DNA of 64,000 bases from an uncultured Phocaeicola sp. (GCA_944319745.1 CALUET010000004.1:1-64000); one strand, 5' to 3'; shown: positions 36,918 to 46,176, numbered from the stretch's first letter. Notes: generated from the sequence alone by a model not told the origin. A program made the numbers and translations.

Positions 36918-37955
36918 TTAGTTGAAGTATTGTATCTTGCGTTGATTGATAATAACATAAATAATAACGGGGGCTCCTATGATAGGGGTGACCGCATTTA
37001 GAGGGATGATTCCCAATTCTCCGGGCAAGATGCAGAGCAGATTGCAGGTAAGGGCCACCGCGCTTCCGGTCAGAATGGTAATGGGCATGAGAGAATTATG
37101 GTTCGATGTCCCCGAAAACAGCCGTGCTATGTGCGGAACGGCCAGCCCGATGAATGCAATGGGACCGCAAAAAGCGGTTGTTGCAGCGGTAAGAATGCCG
37201 GTGGACAAGAACATTAAGTTACGTACATTCCGGATGTTTATTCCTAAATTCTCGGCATAACGTGTTCCGAGCAGCAAGGCGTTTAGCGGTTTGATCAGCA
37301 GGATTGCAATAATGAGGCCACACACGATGATGAGAGAAAAGTAGGGAAGCATCTTTAATGATACGCCGCCAAAGTTACCCATCCCCCAGATAATGTAGGA
37401 ATGCACGCCTTCGGACGTAGAAAAGAAATTCAGCAGTGAGATTACGGATGAGGTTACATAACCTATCATGATACCGGCTATGAGCAGCATGATGCTGTTC
37501 TTTATGACATGAGACAGGATAAGGATGATGCCCAGGATGAGGCTTGCGCCGATAAATGCGCCGAAAATGACGGATAGGAAACCGGACAAGACAAAGCTGC
37601 CGGCGGCAATGCTTCCTCCGCCTATCAGCATGGCGACAGCAACACCTAAGCTTGCTCCCGAGCTGATGCCTAAGATGGAAGAGTCGGCCAACGGGTTGTT
37701 GAAAACCGTTTGCAGCATTAATCCCGAGGCGGAAAGGGCAGCCCCACAGAGCATGGCGGTGATACACTGGGGAAAACGCGACTCCCAAATGATGAATTCC
37801 CAACTTGCTTTTTCGGTACCGTTTCCCATCAGTGTATTCAAGACGGCCTTTGGAGGGATCTCCACAGAACCGAATAATAGGTTGGCCATGATTAAAATCC
37901 CGATGATTATTGCCAGGACTAAACAGTAAATATATCCTTTTCTTTCTGCTTTCAT
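36918..37955 (-). CDS. ABC importer permease, FecCD/BtuC family
   Basis: 345 residues with about ten hydrophobic helices, typical of type II importer permeases for iron chelates, haem or cobalamin. Family patterns include WESRFPQCITAMLCGAALSASGLMLQTVFNNPLADSSILGIS (in part) and GPIAFIGLAVPHIARLFSG near residue 260, the ATPase-coupling region. It starts nine bases after the binding-protein gene and is followed closely by the ATPase. Confidence 0.92.
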   Translation of the reverse strand: MKAERKGYIYCLVLAIIIGILIMANLLFGSVEIPPKAVLNTLMGNGTEKASWEFIIWESRFPQCITAMLCGAALSASGLMLQTVFNNPLADSSILGISSGASLGVAVAMLIGGGSIAAGSFVLSGFLSVIFGAFIGASLILGIILILSHVIKNSIMLLIAGIMIGYVTSSVISLLNFFSTSEGVHSYIIWGMGNFGGVSLKMLPYFSLIIVCGLIIAILLIKPLNALLLGTRYAENLGINIRNVRNLMFLSTGILTAATTAFCGPIAFIGLAVPHIARLFSGTSNHNSLMPITILTGSAVALTCNLLCILPGELGIIPLNAVTPIIGAPVIIYVIINQRKIQYFN

Positions 37956-37964
37956 GAATGTGTT

Positions 37965-39110
37965 TTATGTTCTGTTTGGCAATTTGCTGAAATATTTCGG
38001 CCGGTAGCCTTCCAATAAGGAGGGATGAAATATTTTTATATAGTCTTTTAAAAGACTTTCCGGATGGAACGGAGTCTTTTCATAGAAATCGATGTTTTTT
38101 GTGTTGCATCCGTAAATGTTCTGCTTTTTAAAAGCATCGAAATGAGCGTAAGGGGCATACTCTGTTTTCAATTCACGGTATGTTTTATCATATTTCTGGT
38201 TGTATTTTATAAACCAGAACTCGGCGTGTTGGCATTTGTCGAAGACGGTTTCGAAAGATAACGGCACGGAACCGCTTTCCGGCAGGTATGAAAAGATGTA
38301 ATCGGCGCCGGCATCTTTAAAAAGTTGCCCTACGGTGCTGCGTCCTCCCGCCACGTACCATGCAGAACCGCTCTTCAGTTCACTGAAAACCGTAGGTTTT
38401 TCTTTGGCGGTAGCTGCAATCTTTTTTAGAGCCAAATAGCCGTTTTCTATGTGATGAAACAATGAGTCGGCCTCTTTCTCCCGGTCGAACAGCATACCGA
38501 AGAAGCGCATCCATTCGGCCCGTCCTAACGGAGTGCTTTCCATATAGTCGGCACATTCTATGATGGGGACGTTGAGTTTTTCTATTTGTCCGTATCCTCC
38601 GCTGTTTTCAAAAGGAGAAAGTAAGATGGCATCGGGGTTCATTTCGATAATCTTCTCGATGTCCGGACTCATACTGTTGCCTGCATCAATGATTTCTCCT
38701 TTACGATATTTTTCCAGAATGGCGCTTTGCCGGATATATTTTATGTCGCATACGCCCTTAATACAGTTTAATGCATGAAGTTCTTCGAGAATGCTGCAGT
38801 GAACCGATGAGTAAACCAGTGAGTTTTCAAGCGGGGTTTGTATGACCGTCCCTTCGGGAAGTTGGGAGGGGGTCGGCTTGTTTTTGTCAATCAGTATGTA
38901 TGTGTGCAGGGCTTTCAGGGTATCCCACGGGTTGCGCATCGTGACGGTTGTGTAATCTTTATGCGTTACGATGTGTAAAATGTCGGAATAGCGGAGTGAG
39001 ATCGTATCGCCGGATTCCGTATGCGGTGTGGCGTTTCTGTTGTTTTTACAGGCCGGGCATGTCAAAACGATGTATATTGCCGTTAAAATGAATACTATAT
39101 ATTTTCCCAT
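37965..39110 (-). CDS. ABC importer substrate-binding lipoprotein
   Basis: 381 residues with a lipoprotein signal ending TCPAC, so it is tethered in the envelope. The fold of the Fe-chelate/B12 binding proteins is supported by GVCDIKYI, MNPDAILLSPFENSGG, and the FKDAGADYIFSYLPESGS region. Ligand could be a siderophore, haem or cobamide. The two downstream B12-dependent mutase genes are suggestive only by proximity, being separated by other genes and the opposite-strand transporter. No riboswitch precedes it. Confidence 0.85.
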   Translation of the reverse strand: MGKYIVFILTAIYIVLTCPACKNNRNATPHTESGDTISLRYSDILHIVTHKDYTTVTMRNPWDTLKALHTYILIDKNKPTPSQLPEGTVIQTPLENSLVYSSVHCSILEELHALNCIKGVCDIKYIRQSAILEKYRKGEIIDAGNSMSPDIEKIIEMNPDAILLSPFENSGGYGQIEKLNVPIIECADYMESTPLGRAEWMRFFGMLFDREKEADSLFHHIENGYLALKKIAATAKEKPTVFSELKSGSAWYVAGGRSTVGQLFKDAGADYIFSYLPESGSVPLSFETVFDKCQHAEFWFIKYNQKYDKTYRELKTEYAPYAHFDAFKKQNIYGCNTKNIDFYEKTPFHPESLLKDYIKIFHPSLLEGYRPKYFSKLPNRT

Positions 39111-39189
39111 CGTTTTCTGACATTTACGTTATACAAGTGCAGCAAATTTAAAAAAAATGGCGCTATTTTAGAGAAAAGTTTGCATAATT

Positions 39190-39777
39190 TTAGATGAAAG
39201 ACGGCATGCTTTCGTTAAAAAGAAGGAAGCCGCATGCGCCACAGATCAGTATCAACAGGATGGGATTTACCTTATAGCGGTATGATGCAATGAATGTTCC
39301 GATGAACAAGATGCAGCTGGTTATGACCTGGAAAGAAGATGTTCCGAAATTTTCTTGGTTTATCAGGATCAGCGTGGCGGCAGCCATCAAGCCGACAACG
39401 GCGGGGCGCAGCCCGTTGAATACGGATGCAATAATCGGATGTTTCTGGTATTTCAGGAAGAATTTGCTGATGAGCAGCATTAAAATAAACGATGGACATA
39501 CGACAGCAAAGGTAGTTATGATCGAACCGACGACGCCGATTGCGTGAGAATATCCCGCATTGACAACGGCTGTATAACCAACGTATGTGGCAGAGTTGAT
39601 GCCGATTGGACCGGGAGTCATCTGGCTTATTGCTATAATGTCGGTAAATTCCGGCGAAGAAAGCCATTGATGCCGTGTAACGACTTCGCCCTGTATCATG
39701 GAAATCATCGCGTAACCGCCTCCGAAGCCGAAGAGTCCGATTTTAAAGAATGCGTAAAATAGTTGTAAGAATAACAT
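39190..39777 (-). CDS. Short-chain chromate transporter, second subunit
   Basis: 195 residues of the CHR family, half the length of classical ChrA. The conserved GLFGFGGGYAMISMIQGEVV and the motif ISQMTPGPIGINSATYVGY are present, with about five or six hydrophobic segments. Short CHR proteins work as adjacent pairs; its partner is the gene directly upstream, whose stop codon is separated from this start by one base. True substrate (chromate, sulfate or other oxyanion) is unknown. Confidence 0.88.
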   Translation of the reverse strand: MLFLQLFYAFFKIGLFGFGGGYAMISMIQGEVVTRHQWLSSPEFTDIIAISQMTPGPIGINSATYVGYTAVVNAGYSHAIGVVGSIITTFAVVCPSFILMLLISKFFLKYQKHPIIASVFNGLRPAVVGLMAAATLILINQENFGTSSFQVITSCILFIGTFIASYRYKVNPILLILICGACGFLLFNESMPSFI

Positions 39778-39778
39778 G

Positions 39779-40339
39779 TCAGCAATCCTCCTTTTTCGTT
39801 TTTTGTTTGTGCAGATACCGGCCGTACAAATAACCGCCGAGGCCGCTTAATATAATGATGTAGATGGGGGAGAAACCCAATAACCAGATGAGTAGTGCCG
39901 AAACGACGGGTATCCATGCGTTGTACAGGTTGATTCGGGCAGATTTTGCCATCTTAAACGTGGGAGCGGCGATAAGTGCGACAACGGCCGGGCGTATGCC
40001 TTTGAAAATACTTTCTATCGTTGGGTTGTCTTTAAACTGTTGGAAACACAAAGCGATGGCCAGGATGATGGTAAAAGACGGAAGGATGGTGCCGGCTGCC
40101 ATGGCAAAAGCTCCCCAGAAGCGGCGCAGTTTATACCCTATGAAGATGGCAATGTTTACTGCAAATATGCCGGGAACCGTTTGCGATAATGCTATTAAAT
40201 CAAGGAATTCGTCCCGGGAAATCCATTTCCGCTTGTCGACCAGTTCATTTTCTATCAGGGGAATCATGGCATATCCGCCTCCGATGGTAAATAATCCGAT
40301 GCGGAAAAATATGAGAAACGATTTGATATAAAAGTTCAT
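39779..40339 (-). CDS. Short-chain chromate transporter, first subunit
   Basis: 186 residues of the CHR family, with GLFTIGGGYAMIPLIENELVDKR near the start and ALSQTVPGIFAVNIAIFIGYKL matching the second conserved motif. It is the partner of the next gene and forms with it the two halves of a ChrA-like transporter. The stop and next start are arranged as TGACATG, which suggests coupled translation. Confidence 0.88.
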   Translation of the reverse strand: MNFYIKSFLIFFRIGLFTIGGGYAMIPLIENELVDKRKWISRDEFLDLIALSQTVPGIFAVNIAIFIGYKLRRFWGAFAMAAGTILPSFTIILAIALCFQQFKDNPTIESIFKGIRPAVVALIAAPTFKMAKSARINLYNAWIPVVSALLIWLLGFSPIYIIILSGLGGYLYGRYLHKQKTKKEDC

Positions 40340-40410
40340 GTTCGGATGTTTTTTTATATACTTGTGTGCATGTTCCGGGATTTCTTACGCGGTTGTGCAG
40401 TGAGAGCGAT

Positions 40411-40839
40411 TCAGTCTTTTTCTTCACCCATGTCGTCGAAGTCGAAATCAAAATCGTCTGTATATTCCGGCATAAAGAATTCTTCCAAGTCACGGCGGTC
40501 CTTCTTTGTCGGCCTTCCCGTGCCTTTTGCCCGGTTTATGAACCCGCTGATTTTACTCATTTCAAGCAATTCGTATTGGTCGGGAGTCGTAATGTTTTCC
40601 ATTATCTCGGGAACAAGTTTGGCTCCCACGCGTTTTTCTATTGCCTGTAATACTTTGAAAGAATAAGTGACGGGCGGCTTTCTCACCTGAATGATGTCTC
40701 CGGCTTTCACCATGCGTGCCGGTTTTGCTTGTGCTCCATTAATGCTTATTCTGCCTTTCTTGCAGGCTTCGGCGGCAACGGTGCGCGTCTTGAAGATGCG
40801 TGCTGCCCACATCCATTTATCGATTCTGGCTTCAGACAT
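40411..40839 (-). CDS. S4-domain RNA-binding protein (Hsp15-like)
   Basis: 142 residues. The S4 domain is at the N-terminus (about 3-60, RIDKWMWAARIFKTRTVAAEACKKG, then VKAGDIIQVRK), as in HslR/Hsp15, which binds free 50S subunits carrying nascent chains. The C-terminus is strongly acidic (DDFDFDFDDMGEEKD). I chose ATG 40839 (MSEARIDKW) from the family start; the ATG at 40854 is also possible and lies just after the pth stop. It is cotranscribed with pth. Confidence 0.82.
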   Translation of the reverse strand: MSEARIDKWMWAARIFKTRTVAAEACKKGRISINGAQAKPARMVKAGDIIQVRKPPVTYSFKVLQAIEKRVGAKLVPEIMENITTPDQYELLEMSKISGFINRAKGTGRPTKKDRRDLEEFFMPEYTDDFDFDFDDMGEEKD

Positions 40840-40859
40840 GTTGCTTGTTTGCATGTAGT

Positions 40860-41423
40860 TTATTTGTTGTTGTATTGGTTCATGGTAATGTTCAGTCCGG
40901 CCAGGCAAAAACTTTTTATTATTTCGCCGGCAATGCTTAATCGTTCTTGCAAAACCGTCTGGTCTTCCGGACTGAAATGTCCCAATACATAATCTATTTG
41001 TCCGCCTTTGGGAAAATCATTTCCGATGCCGAAGCGTAGACGGGCATAGGTTTGTGTCCCTAAAATGGTGGCAATATGTTTTAAACCATTGTGCCCCCCG
41101 TCGCTCCCTTTTCCTTTTAATCGGAGGCTCCCGAGGGGAAGAGATAAATCATCGGCCACAATCAACAGGTTTTCTATCGGTATTTTTTCTTGTTGCATCC
41201 AGTAGCGTACGGCGTTTCCGCTCAGGTTCATGTAAGTGGAAGGCTTCAGTAAAATGAGTTGTCGCCCTTTAAGAGAGAAGGAAGACACTTCGCCGTATCG
41301 TTTATCGGTAAAAATAATATTGGACGCCTTAGCGAGGGCGTCCAATACCATAAATCCTATATTGTGGCGGGTGTTACGGTATTCGTCTCCGATATTGCCC
41401 AGACCTACGATCAAATATTTCAT
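40860..41423 (-). CDS. pth: Peptidyl-tRNA hydrolase
   Basis: Releases tRNA from prematurely dropped peptidyl-tRNA; essential in most bacteria. [23 protein letters not shown] at the start carries the catalytic His. [14 protein letters not shown] and the GGHNGLKHI segment are also typical. The 187-residue length is normal. It lies 38 nt downstream of the L25 gene, an order widely conserved in bacteria. Confidence 0.95.
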   Translation of the reverse strand: MKYLIVGLGNIGDEYRNTRHNIGFMVLDALAKASNIIFTDKRYGEVSSFSLKGRQLILLKPSTYMNLSGNAVRYWMQQEKIPIENLLIVADDLSLPLGSLRLKGKGSDGGHNGLKHIATILGTQTYARLRFGIGNDFPKGGQIDYVLGHFSPEDQTVLQERLSIAGEIIKSFCLAGLNITMNQYNNK

Positions 41424-41461
41424 TGAAAGGGGATTTACATTTTAGTTCGTATAAAGTTTAT

Positions 41462-42055
41462 TTATGCGTTAGCTGCTTGTGCACCACGTGCTGCACGAGT
41501 CAACTTAACGGCGCATACTACAGTTTCTTTTGCATTCAGAATCTGCAATCCGTCGAAGTTCAGTTCGCCAACTTTAATTGTTTTTCCCAAACCTAAGTTG
41601 GTTACGTTGATAACTAAACGTTCCGGTATGACATTGTATAGCGCTTTTACTCTCAGCTTACGAACTTGCAATGCCAGTTTACCACCGGCTTTTACACCTT
41701 CTGCCAGGCCTTCCAATTGAACGGGAACCTCCATTACGATAGGATTCTCTTCGTTAATTTGTAAAAAGTCTACGTGAAGAACTGCATCTGTTACGGGATG
41801 GAACTGGATATCTTTCATTATGGCATTAACAACTTTTCCGTCGATGTCCAAGTTTACGACATAGATGTGCGGAGTGTAAACCAATTTACGCAAGCCGTCA
41901 TTGGTAACGCTGAAATGAGTAGCCACGGGCTTTCCGTTTTCATCCTTCTGCATTCCGTATAAAACGCAAGGAACGCTGTTTGATTTTCTTAACTCGTGAG
42001 TTGCTTTCTTGCCGGTTTCTGTTCTTAAGGAACCCTTGATGTCGATTGATTTCAT
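41462..42055 (-). CDS. rplY: 50S ribosomal protein L25 (CTC form)
   Basis: 197 residues: the L25 domain that binds 5S rRNA (about 1-95) plus the C-terminal TL5/CTC domain (about 96-185). The beginning IDIKGSLRTETGKKATHELR is typical. The long form is usual in Bacteroidota. It has a consensus promoter 100 nt upstream on the minus strand. Confidence 0.94.
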   Translation of the reverse strand: MKSIDIKGSLRTETGKKATHELRKSNSVPCVLYGMQKDENGKPVATHFSVTNDGLRKLVYTPHIYVVNLDIDGKVVNAIMKDIQFHPVTDAVLHVDFLQINEENPIVMEVPVQLEGLAEGVKAGGKLALQVRKLRVKALYNVIPERLVINVTNLGLGKTIKVGELNFDGLQILNAKETVVCAVKLTRAARGAQAANA

Positions 42056-42157
42056 GTGTAATAATTTTTTGTGTTACTCTAAATTAAGTTAGTTTCGTTG
42101 CTTAATTCGCCATCACACGATATGATATTATCTTAATGATGATAATTAAAAGCGCGG

Positions 42158-42189
42158 CAAAGTTACCAATAATCTTTTATTCTGCCAAA
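42158..42189 (-). promoter_or_regulatory. rplY promoter
   Basis: On the minus strand TTTG (42189-42186), 20 bases, TAACTTTG (42165-42158). The predicted leader is about 97 nt. Confidence 0.7.
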
Positions 42190-42209
42190 TAAAAAGACGC
42201 GATATATTC

Positions 42210-42602
42210 TCAGAATTCAATATCTATCTTGAATTCATCCGGGTGAAGCGTCTCGTCGTTCTGTTGAATTTGTCGGGTTGTTTCGTCCGGCTTATCAGCA
42301 TGATTTTCATGAGAGAATGCCCCCTGTTCTTTTTCTATATACTGTATGCTTTCTTGAAGCCCGTTCATAAATTTCTCGAAGTCTTCCTTGTATAAAAAGA
42401 TTTTATGCTTTTCGAAATTGACTTGCGCGGCATTCCCCTCGCCAGAGACAACCTTCTTGCTCTCGGTGATGGCCAAAAACATTTCGCCTTTTTTGCTTTT
42501 TTTTACATCTAAATAGTAAATACGTTTCCCTGCTTTTATCGCTTTTGAAAAAACGATTTCCTTGTCTCCTTCCGATTCTTGCTTTTTCTTGTTTTCTTCC
42601 AT
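42210..42602 (-). CDS. DUF3276 / PUR-family nucleic-acid-binding protein
   Basis: 130 residues. The core IVFSKAIKAGKRIYYLDVKKSKKGEMFLAITESKK (in part) is a PUR-alpha-like whirly repeat characteristic of DUF3276 in Bacteroidota. A single PUR repeat should dimerise to bind single-stranded DNA or RNA. The tail is acidic and low in complexity. It is divergent from nusB, 180 nt away. Confidence 0.85.
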   Translation of the reverse strand: MEENKKKQESEGDKEIVFSKAIKAGKRIYYLDVKKSKKGEMFLAITESKKVVSGEGNAAQVNFEKHKIFLYKEDFEKFMNGLQESIQYIEKEQGAFSHENHADKPDETTRQIQQNDETLHPDEFKIDIEF

Positions 42603-42719
42603 ATGCGTGTATTACTTGAAATGTAAAGTCCTTCAAAAGTGCAGAATTTTTTGAAAAGCACAAAAGAACGGGAAATAATTTTTTGTGAAATAATAAAAAC
42701 TGTAAAAAAGCACGGCTTC

Positions 42720-42753
42720 TTTGTGACTAATCCCGAAAATCTAATTATTTTTG
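42720..42753 (+). promoter_or_regulatory. nusB promoter
   Basis: TTTG (42720-42723), 22 bases, TATTTTTG (42746-42753). Spacing is slightly long. The predicted start lies about 23 nt before the nusB ATG, which supports that start codon. Confidence 0.55.
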
Positions 42754-42782
42754 CACCTCAAAAAGGTATTGATATTTATAGT

Positions 42783-43709
42783 ATGATTAACAGAGTTCTT
42801 ATTCGCTTGAAGGTGGTTCAGATAATATATGCATATTATCAGAATGGCGGGAAAAATTTAGATACTGCAGAGAAAGAATTGTTTTTCAGCCTGTCTAAAG
42901 CTTACGATCTGTACAATTATCTTTTGCTTTTAATGGTTGAAATTACAAGATATGCAAATAAACGGTTGAATGCGGCGAAGGGAAAATTGGCTCCGACGAA
43001 GGAAGATTTATCTCCCAACACGAAGTTTGTAGACAATCGTTTCATTACCCAGCTTGAAGAGAACCAGCAATTGAATGATTTTATCAGTACCCAGAAGCGG
43101 ACATGGGCAAATGAAGGTGATTGCATAAAGGCTTTGTGCGAGCAAATAATGGAGAGCGACATTTATAAAGAATACATGGCATCGGAAACTTCATCGTATG
43201 ATGAGGACCGGGAGCTGTGGAGAAAGATTTATAAACGACTGATCTTTAATAATCCGACAGTGGATGAAGTGTTGGAAGATCAGAGCCTTTATTGGAATGA
43301 CGATAAGGAAATTGTTGATACTTTCGTGCTGAAAACAATCAAACGGTTCGATCCGAAAAACGGAAGCAAGCAGGAGTTGTTGCCGGAATTTAAGGATGAA
43401 GAAGATAAAGATTTTGCCCGTCGGTTGTTTCGTCGCTCAATCTTGAATGCCGATTATTACCGTCATTTGATCAGCGAACACTCAAGAAATTGGGATTTGA
43501 GCCGTGTGGCTTTGATGGATGTCATCATCATGCAGATTGCATTGGCCGAGATTCTTAGTTTTCCTAACATTCCGTTGAGTGTTTCATTTAATGAATATCT
43601 TGACATCGCGAAGTTGTACAGCACGCCCAAAAGCGGTGGCTTTATAAACGGAACGCTGGACGGTATTGTAAAGCAGCTGAAAAAGGATAATAAACTGAAT
43701 AAAATTTAA
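42783..43709 (+). CDS. nusB: Transcription antitermination factor NusB, long Bacteroidota form
   Basis: 308 residues; the NusB fold is in the last third (about 205-308), with FRRSILNADYYRHLISEH and ALMDVIIMQIALAEIL and the ending KSGGFINGTLDGIVKQL. E. coli NusB has only 139 residues. The N-terminal about 190 residues are helical and look like a diverged extra module typical of the phylum. It binds boxA RNA with S10 during rRNA transcription. The start at 42783 (MINRVLIRLKVVQ) follows a promoter; upstream in-frame codons would precede it. It heads the run nusB-yajC-ybbR-like-coaE. Confidence 0.9.
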   Translation: MINRVLIRLKVVQIIYAYYQNGGKNLDTAEKELFFSLSKAYDLYNYLLLLMVEITRYANKRLNAAKGKLAPTKEDLSPNTKFVDNRFITQLEENQQLNDFISTQKRTWANEGDCIKALCEQIMESDIYKEYMASETSSYDEDRELWRKIYKRLIFNNPTVDEVLEDQSLYWNDDKEIVDTFVLKTIKRFDPKNGSKQELLPEFKDEEDKDFARRLFRRSILNADYYRHLISEHSRNWDLSRVALMDVIIMQIALAEILSFPNIPLSVSFNEYLDIAKLYSTPKSGGFINGTLDGIVKQLKKDNKLNKI

Positions 43710-43751
43710 TATCTTTGTAAGGCTAATATTAATTATAAGATAGAATAAATT

Positions 43752-44060
43752 ATGAACGTATTGACTGTATTTCTGCAAGCTACCGGGGGAGGAGATTATT
43801 CATTCCTTATCATGATGATTGTAATTTTTGCCATCATGTATTTCTTTATGATTCGTCCCCAGAACAAAAAACAGAAAGAGATTGCAAAATTTCGTAAGAA
43901 TCTTGAGATAGGACAAGCCATTGTTACGGCCGGAGGTATCTATGGAAAAATAAAAGAGATAGAAGACAATGCCGTAATGGTTGAGGTTGCTTCGAACGTA
44001 AAAATCAAAGTGGATAAGAATTCTATTTACGCCGATGCTCAGGTTCAAGCGAATAAGTAA
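43752..44060 (+). CDS. yajC: Preprotein translocase subunit YajC
   Basis: 102 residues with one membrane helix (about 17-38, FLIMMIVIFAIMYFFMIRPQNKKQKE) and the cytosolic domain with IVTAGGIYGKIKEIEDNAVMVEV. The RPQNKKQKE junction is the family hallmark. YajC associates with SecDF and modulates protein export. It is the second gene of the nusB run. Confidence 0.93.
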   Translation: MNVLTVFLQATGGGDYSFLIMMIVIFAIMYFFMIRPQNKKQKEIAKFRKNLEIGQAIVTAGGIYGKIKEIEDNAVMVEVASNVKIKVDKNSIYADAQVQANK

Positions 44061-44074
44061 ATGAAAATATCGGT

Positions 44075-45085
44075 ATGTCCGATTTGAAAGATATAAAGCA
44101 ATATTATTGTTTGGGAATAGAAAAAGTCAGAAAGTTCCTGTTGAAGATTGTAAACAGGGAGTTTCTGATTTTTTTATTTTTCCTGTTCGTTTCGGCATCT
44201 TTCTGGTTGTTGTTGACGTTAGACAACGTTTATCAGACGGAATTTAAGTTGCCTTTCCGTCTGAAGAATGTGCCAAAGGATGTAATTATAACTTCTGATA
44301 TTCCCACTGAAATGCGTGTTCGTGTGGAAGATCGCGGGACTGTTTTGTTGAATTATATGTTCGGGCGGACATTTTTCCCGTTGTCTTTCGATTTTAAAGA
44401 GTATGCAGGGATGGGAACCCATGTGCGGATTTTGCCGGAAGAATTGCGGAAAAAGATTTCTTCCCAGCTGAATGTATCGACAAAACTTCTTGCTGTGAGA
44501 CCGGATACATTGGATTTCTTTTATTCAAAGGGGCTTGCAAAAAAAATACCTGTGCGTTTAGATGGACAGGTTTCTGCGGGGAAACAACATTATGTGTCGG
44601 GTGTTTTGTTTGAGCCCGATTCGGTAACTGCTTATGCGCCTCAGGAAATACTCGATACTTTGACGGCGGCTTATACAAAGCCGGTGGACTTGAAAGACGT
44701 GACCGATACGCTTACTTTGCGTGTAGGATTGCAGAAATTGTATGGAGTGAAGCTTATTCCTGCTTCCTGTGAGATGGCAGTTTATGCGGATATGTATTCG
44801 GAAAAAGTCGTGGAGGTGCCCGTTGTCGGACTGAATTTTCCGAAGGGAAAAGTTCTGCGCACATTCCCCTCTAAAGTGCAAGTGGCTTTTCGTGTCGGTT
44901 TAAAGCGCTTTCGTCAAGTGACAAGTGATGATTTCTTTATAGGGGTTGATTATAAGGATTTGTTGAATTTGCCGGGTGATAAATTGTCTTTGACCGTGAC
45001 AACAACATCGCCTTATGTAAGTAATATGCGTCCGATGCCAGCATCGGTGGATTATCTGATCGAGCAACAGGCTATGGAAAAATAA
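44075..45085 (+). CDS. YbbR-like domain protein
   Basis: 336 residues. One N-terminal membrane helix (about 27-50, FLIFLFFLFVSASFWLLLTL) is followed by extracytoplasmic YbbR-like beta domains (about 55-330). In Firmicutes the YbbR protein CdaR regulates a diadenylate cyclase; in Bacteroidota no cyclase is adjacent, so that role cannot be assumed. It starts 14 nt after yajC. Confidence 0.8.
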   Translation: MSDLKDIKQYYCLGIEKVRKFLLKIVNREFLIFLFFLFVSASFWLLLTLDNVYQTEFKLPFRLKNVPKDVIITSDIPTEMRVRVEDRGTVLLNYMFGRTFFPLSFDFKEYAGMGTHVRILPEELRKKISSQLNVSTKLLAVRPDTLDFFYSKGLAKKIPVRLDGQVSAGKQHYVSGVLFEPDSVTAYAPQEILDTLTAAYTKPVDLKDVTDTLTLRVGLQKLYGVKLIPASCEMAVYADMYSEKVVEVPVVGLNFPKGKVLRTFPSKVQVAFRVGLKRFRQVTSDDFFIGVDYKDLLNLPGDKLSLTVTTTSPYVSNMRPMPASVDYLIEQQAMEK

Positions 45086-45093
45086 GCGGATTG

Positions 45094-45687
45094 ATGATAA
45101 AGTTGGGAATAACCGGAGGAATAGGGAGTGGAAAATCATATTTTTCCCGTCTTTTGCAGCAGAGAAACATACCCGTTTACGATACAGATTCCCGCGCAAA
45201 AGTACTGATAAATACGCATTCTGTTATCCGAAAGGCTTTGGTAAGTTTGTTGGGAGAAGACGTTTATTTGCCGGATGGAACGTTGAATAAGAAAAAGTTG
45301 GCCGATTACTTGTTTTCCTGTAAGGCGAATGCCGCACGAATTAATTCCATTGTTCATCCCCGGGTAAAAGACGATTTGGACGAGTGGTTCGCTTTTCATA
45401 AGGAAAAAGAATTTGTTGCGGTGGAGAGTGCAATTCTATATGAATCCGGATTGGATGCGATGGTCGATAAAGTGATCCTGGTGTATGCGCCGGAGGAATT
45501 GCGGATTCGGCGTGCCATGTCCCGTGATCATGCGACGGAAGCGCAGATACGTGCGCGTGTCGCTTCCCAGCAAAATGATGAGGAAAAGCGGGAACGTGCA
45601 GATTTTATTATATGTAACGATGGAATTGCGGATTTGAATGCGCAAATCGACCTGATGCTTGACGAACTGAGTGGTAAAAAGCTCTGA
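45094..45687 (+). CDS. coaE: Dephospho-CoA kinase
   Basis: Last step of coenzyme A synthesis. The P-loop GITGGIGSGKS is at residues 5-15. The pattern FVAVESAILYESGLDAMVD and the RRAMSRDHATEAQIRARVASQQ lid are typical. The ATG at 45094 is preferred over a TTG three bases earlier. The 197-residue length is normal. Confidence 0.94.
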   Translation: MIKLGITGGIGSGKSYFSRLLQQRNIPVYDTDSRAKVLINTHSVIRKALVSLLGEDVYLPDGTLNKKKLADYLFSCKANAARINSIVHPRVKDDLDEWFAFHKEKEFVAVESAILYESGLDAMVDKVILVYAPEELRIRRAMSRDHATEAQIRARVASQQNDEEKRERADFIICNDGIADLNAQIDLMLDELSGKKL

Positions 45688-45692
45688 TAACT

Positions 45693-45724
45693 GTTGTATA
45701 TCTCGTTTGCGAATTGTACTTTTG
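45693..45724 (+). promoter_or_regulatory. Promoter of the DUF5606 gene
   Basis: GTTG, 20 bases, TACTTTTG: perfect -7 and three of four -33 bases. The start codon at 45760 lies about 30 nt past the predicted start. Confidence 0.55.
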
Positions 45725-45759
45725 CCTTCGTAAAACATCAAATTAATTTAGTATTTATT

Positions 45760-46176
45760 ATGTTGAAAACTATTTTGGCGATCTCGGGAAAACCGGGATT
45801 ATATAAGTTGGTTTCTCAGGCAAAGAATATGTTGATTGTGGAATCTGTTTCGCCCGAGCGGAAAAGACAGCCTGTTTATGCCAAGGATAAAGTGATTTCT
45901 TTAGGTGATGTTGCCATGTATACCGATACGGATGAAGTGCCTTTGGGAGAAGTATTGGAGGCAGTGAAGAAGAAAGAGAATGGCGAAAAAGTTTCTATGG
46001 ACTACAAGAATGCTTCCATAGAAGAACTAAATACTTTTATGGCTGAGGTGTTGCCTTCTTATGATCGTGAGCGCGTTCATGCAAGCGATATCCGTAAATT
46101 GATTCAATGGTATAATTTGCTTGTGGAAAATAACGAAGCCGATTTCGTGGAAAAAGCAGAGGGTGAAGAAAAATAA
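45760..46176 (+). CDS. DUF5606-family protein
   Basis: 138 residues, a small cytosolic protein of a family found only in Bacteroidota as far as I know. Distinctive stretches are ISGKPGLYKLVSQAKNMLIVES, ISLGDVAMYTDTDEVPL, and the helical end DIRKLIQWYNLLVEN. No catalytic motif is visible. The start at 45760 (MLKTILAI) is set by the promoter; an upstream start would precede transcription. Its function is unknown. Confidence 0.8.
   Translation: MLKTILAISGKPGLYKLVSQAKNMLIVESVSPERKRQPVYAKDKVISLGDVAMYTDTDEVPLGEVLEAVKKKENGEKVSMDYKNASIEELNTFMAEVLPSYDRERVHASDIRKLIQWYNLLVENNEADFVEKAEGEEK

Noticed and set aside
39111-39189. Cobalamin riboswitch before the ABC importer
   Set aside because: Only 79 bases separate the binding-protein gene from the preceding gene and no riboswitch-like core is visible. 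The same is true for the mutase genes.
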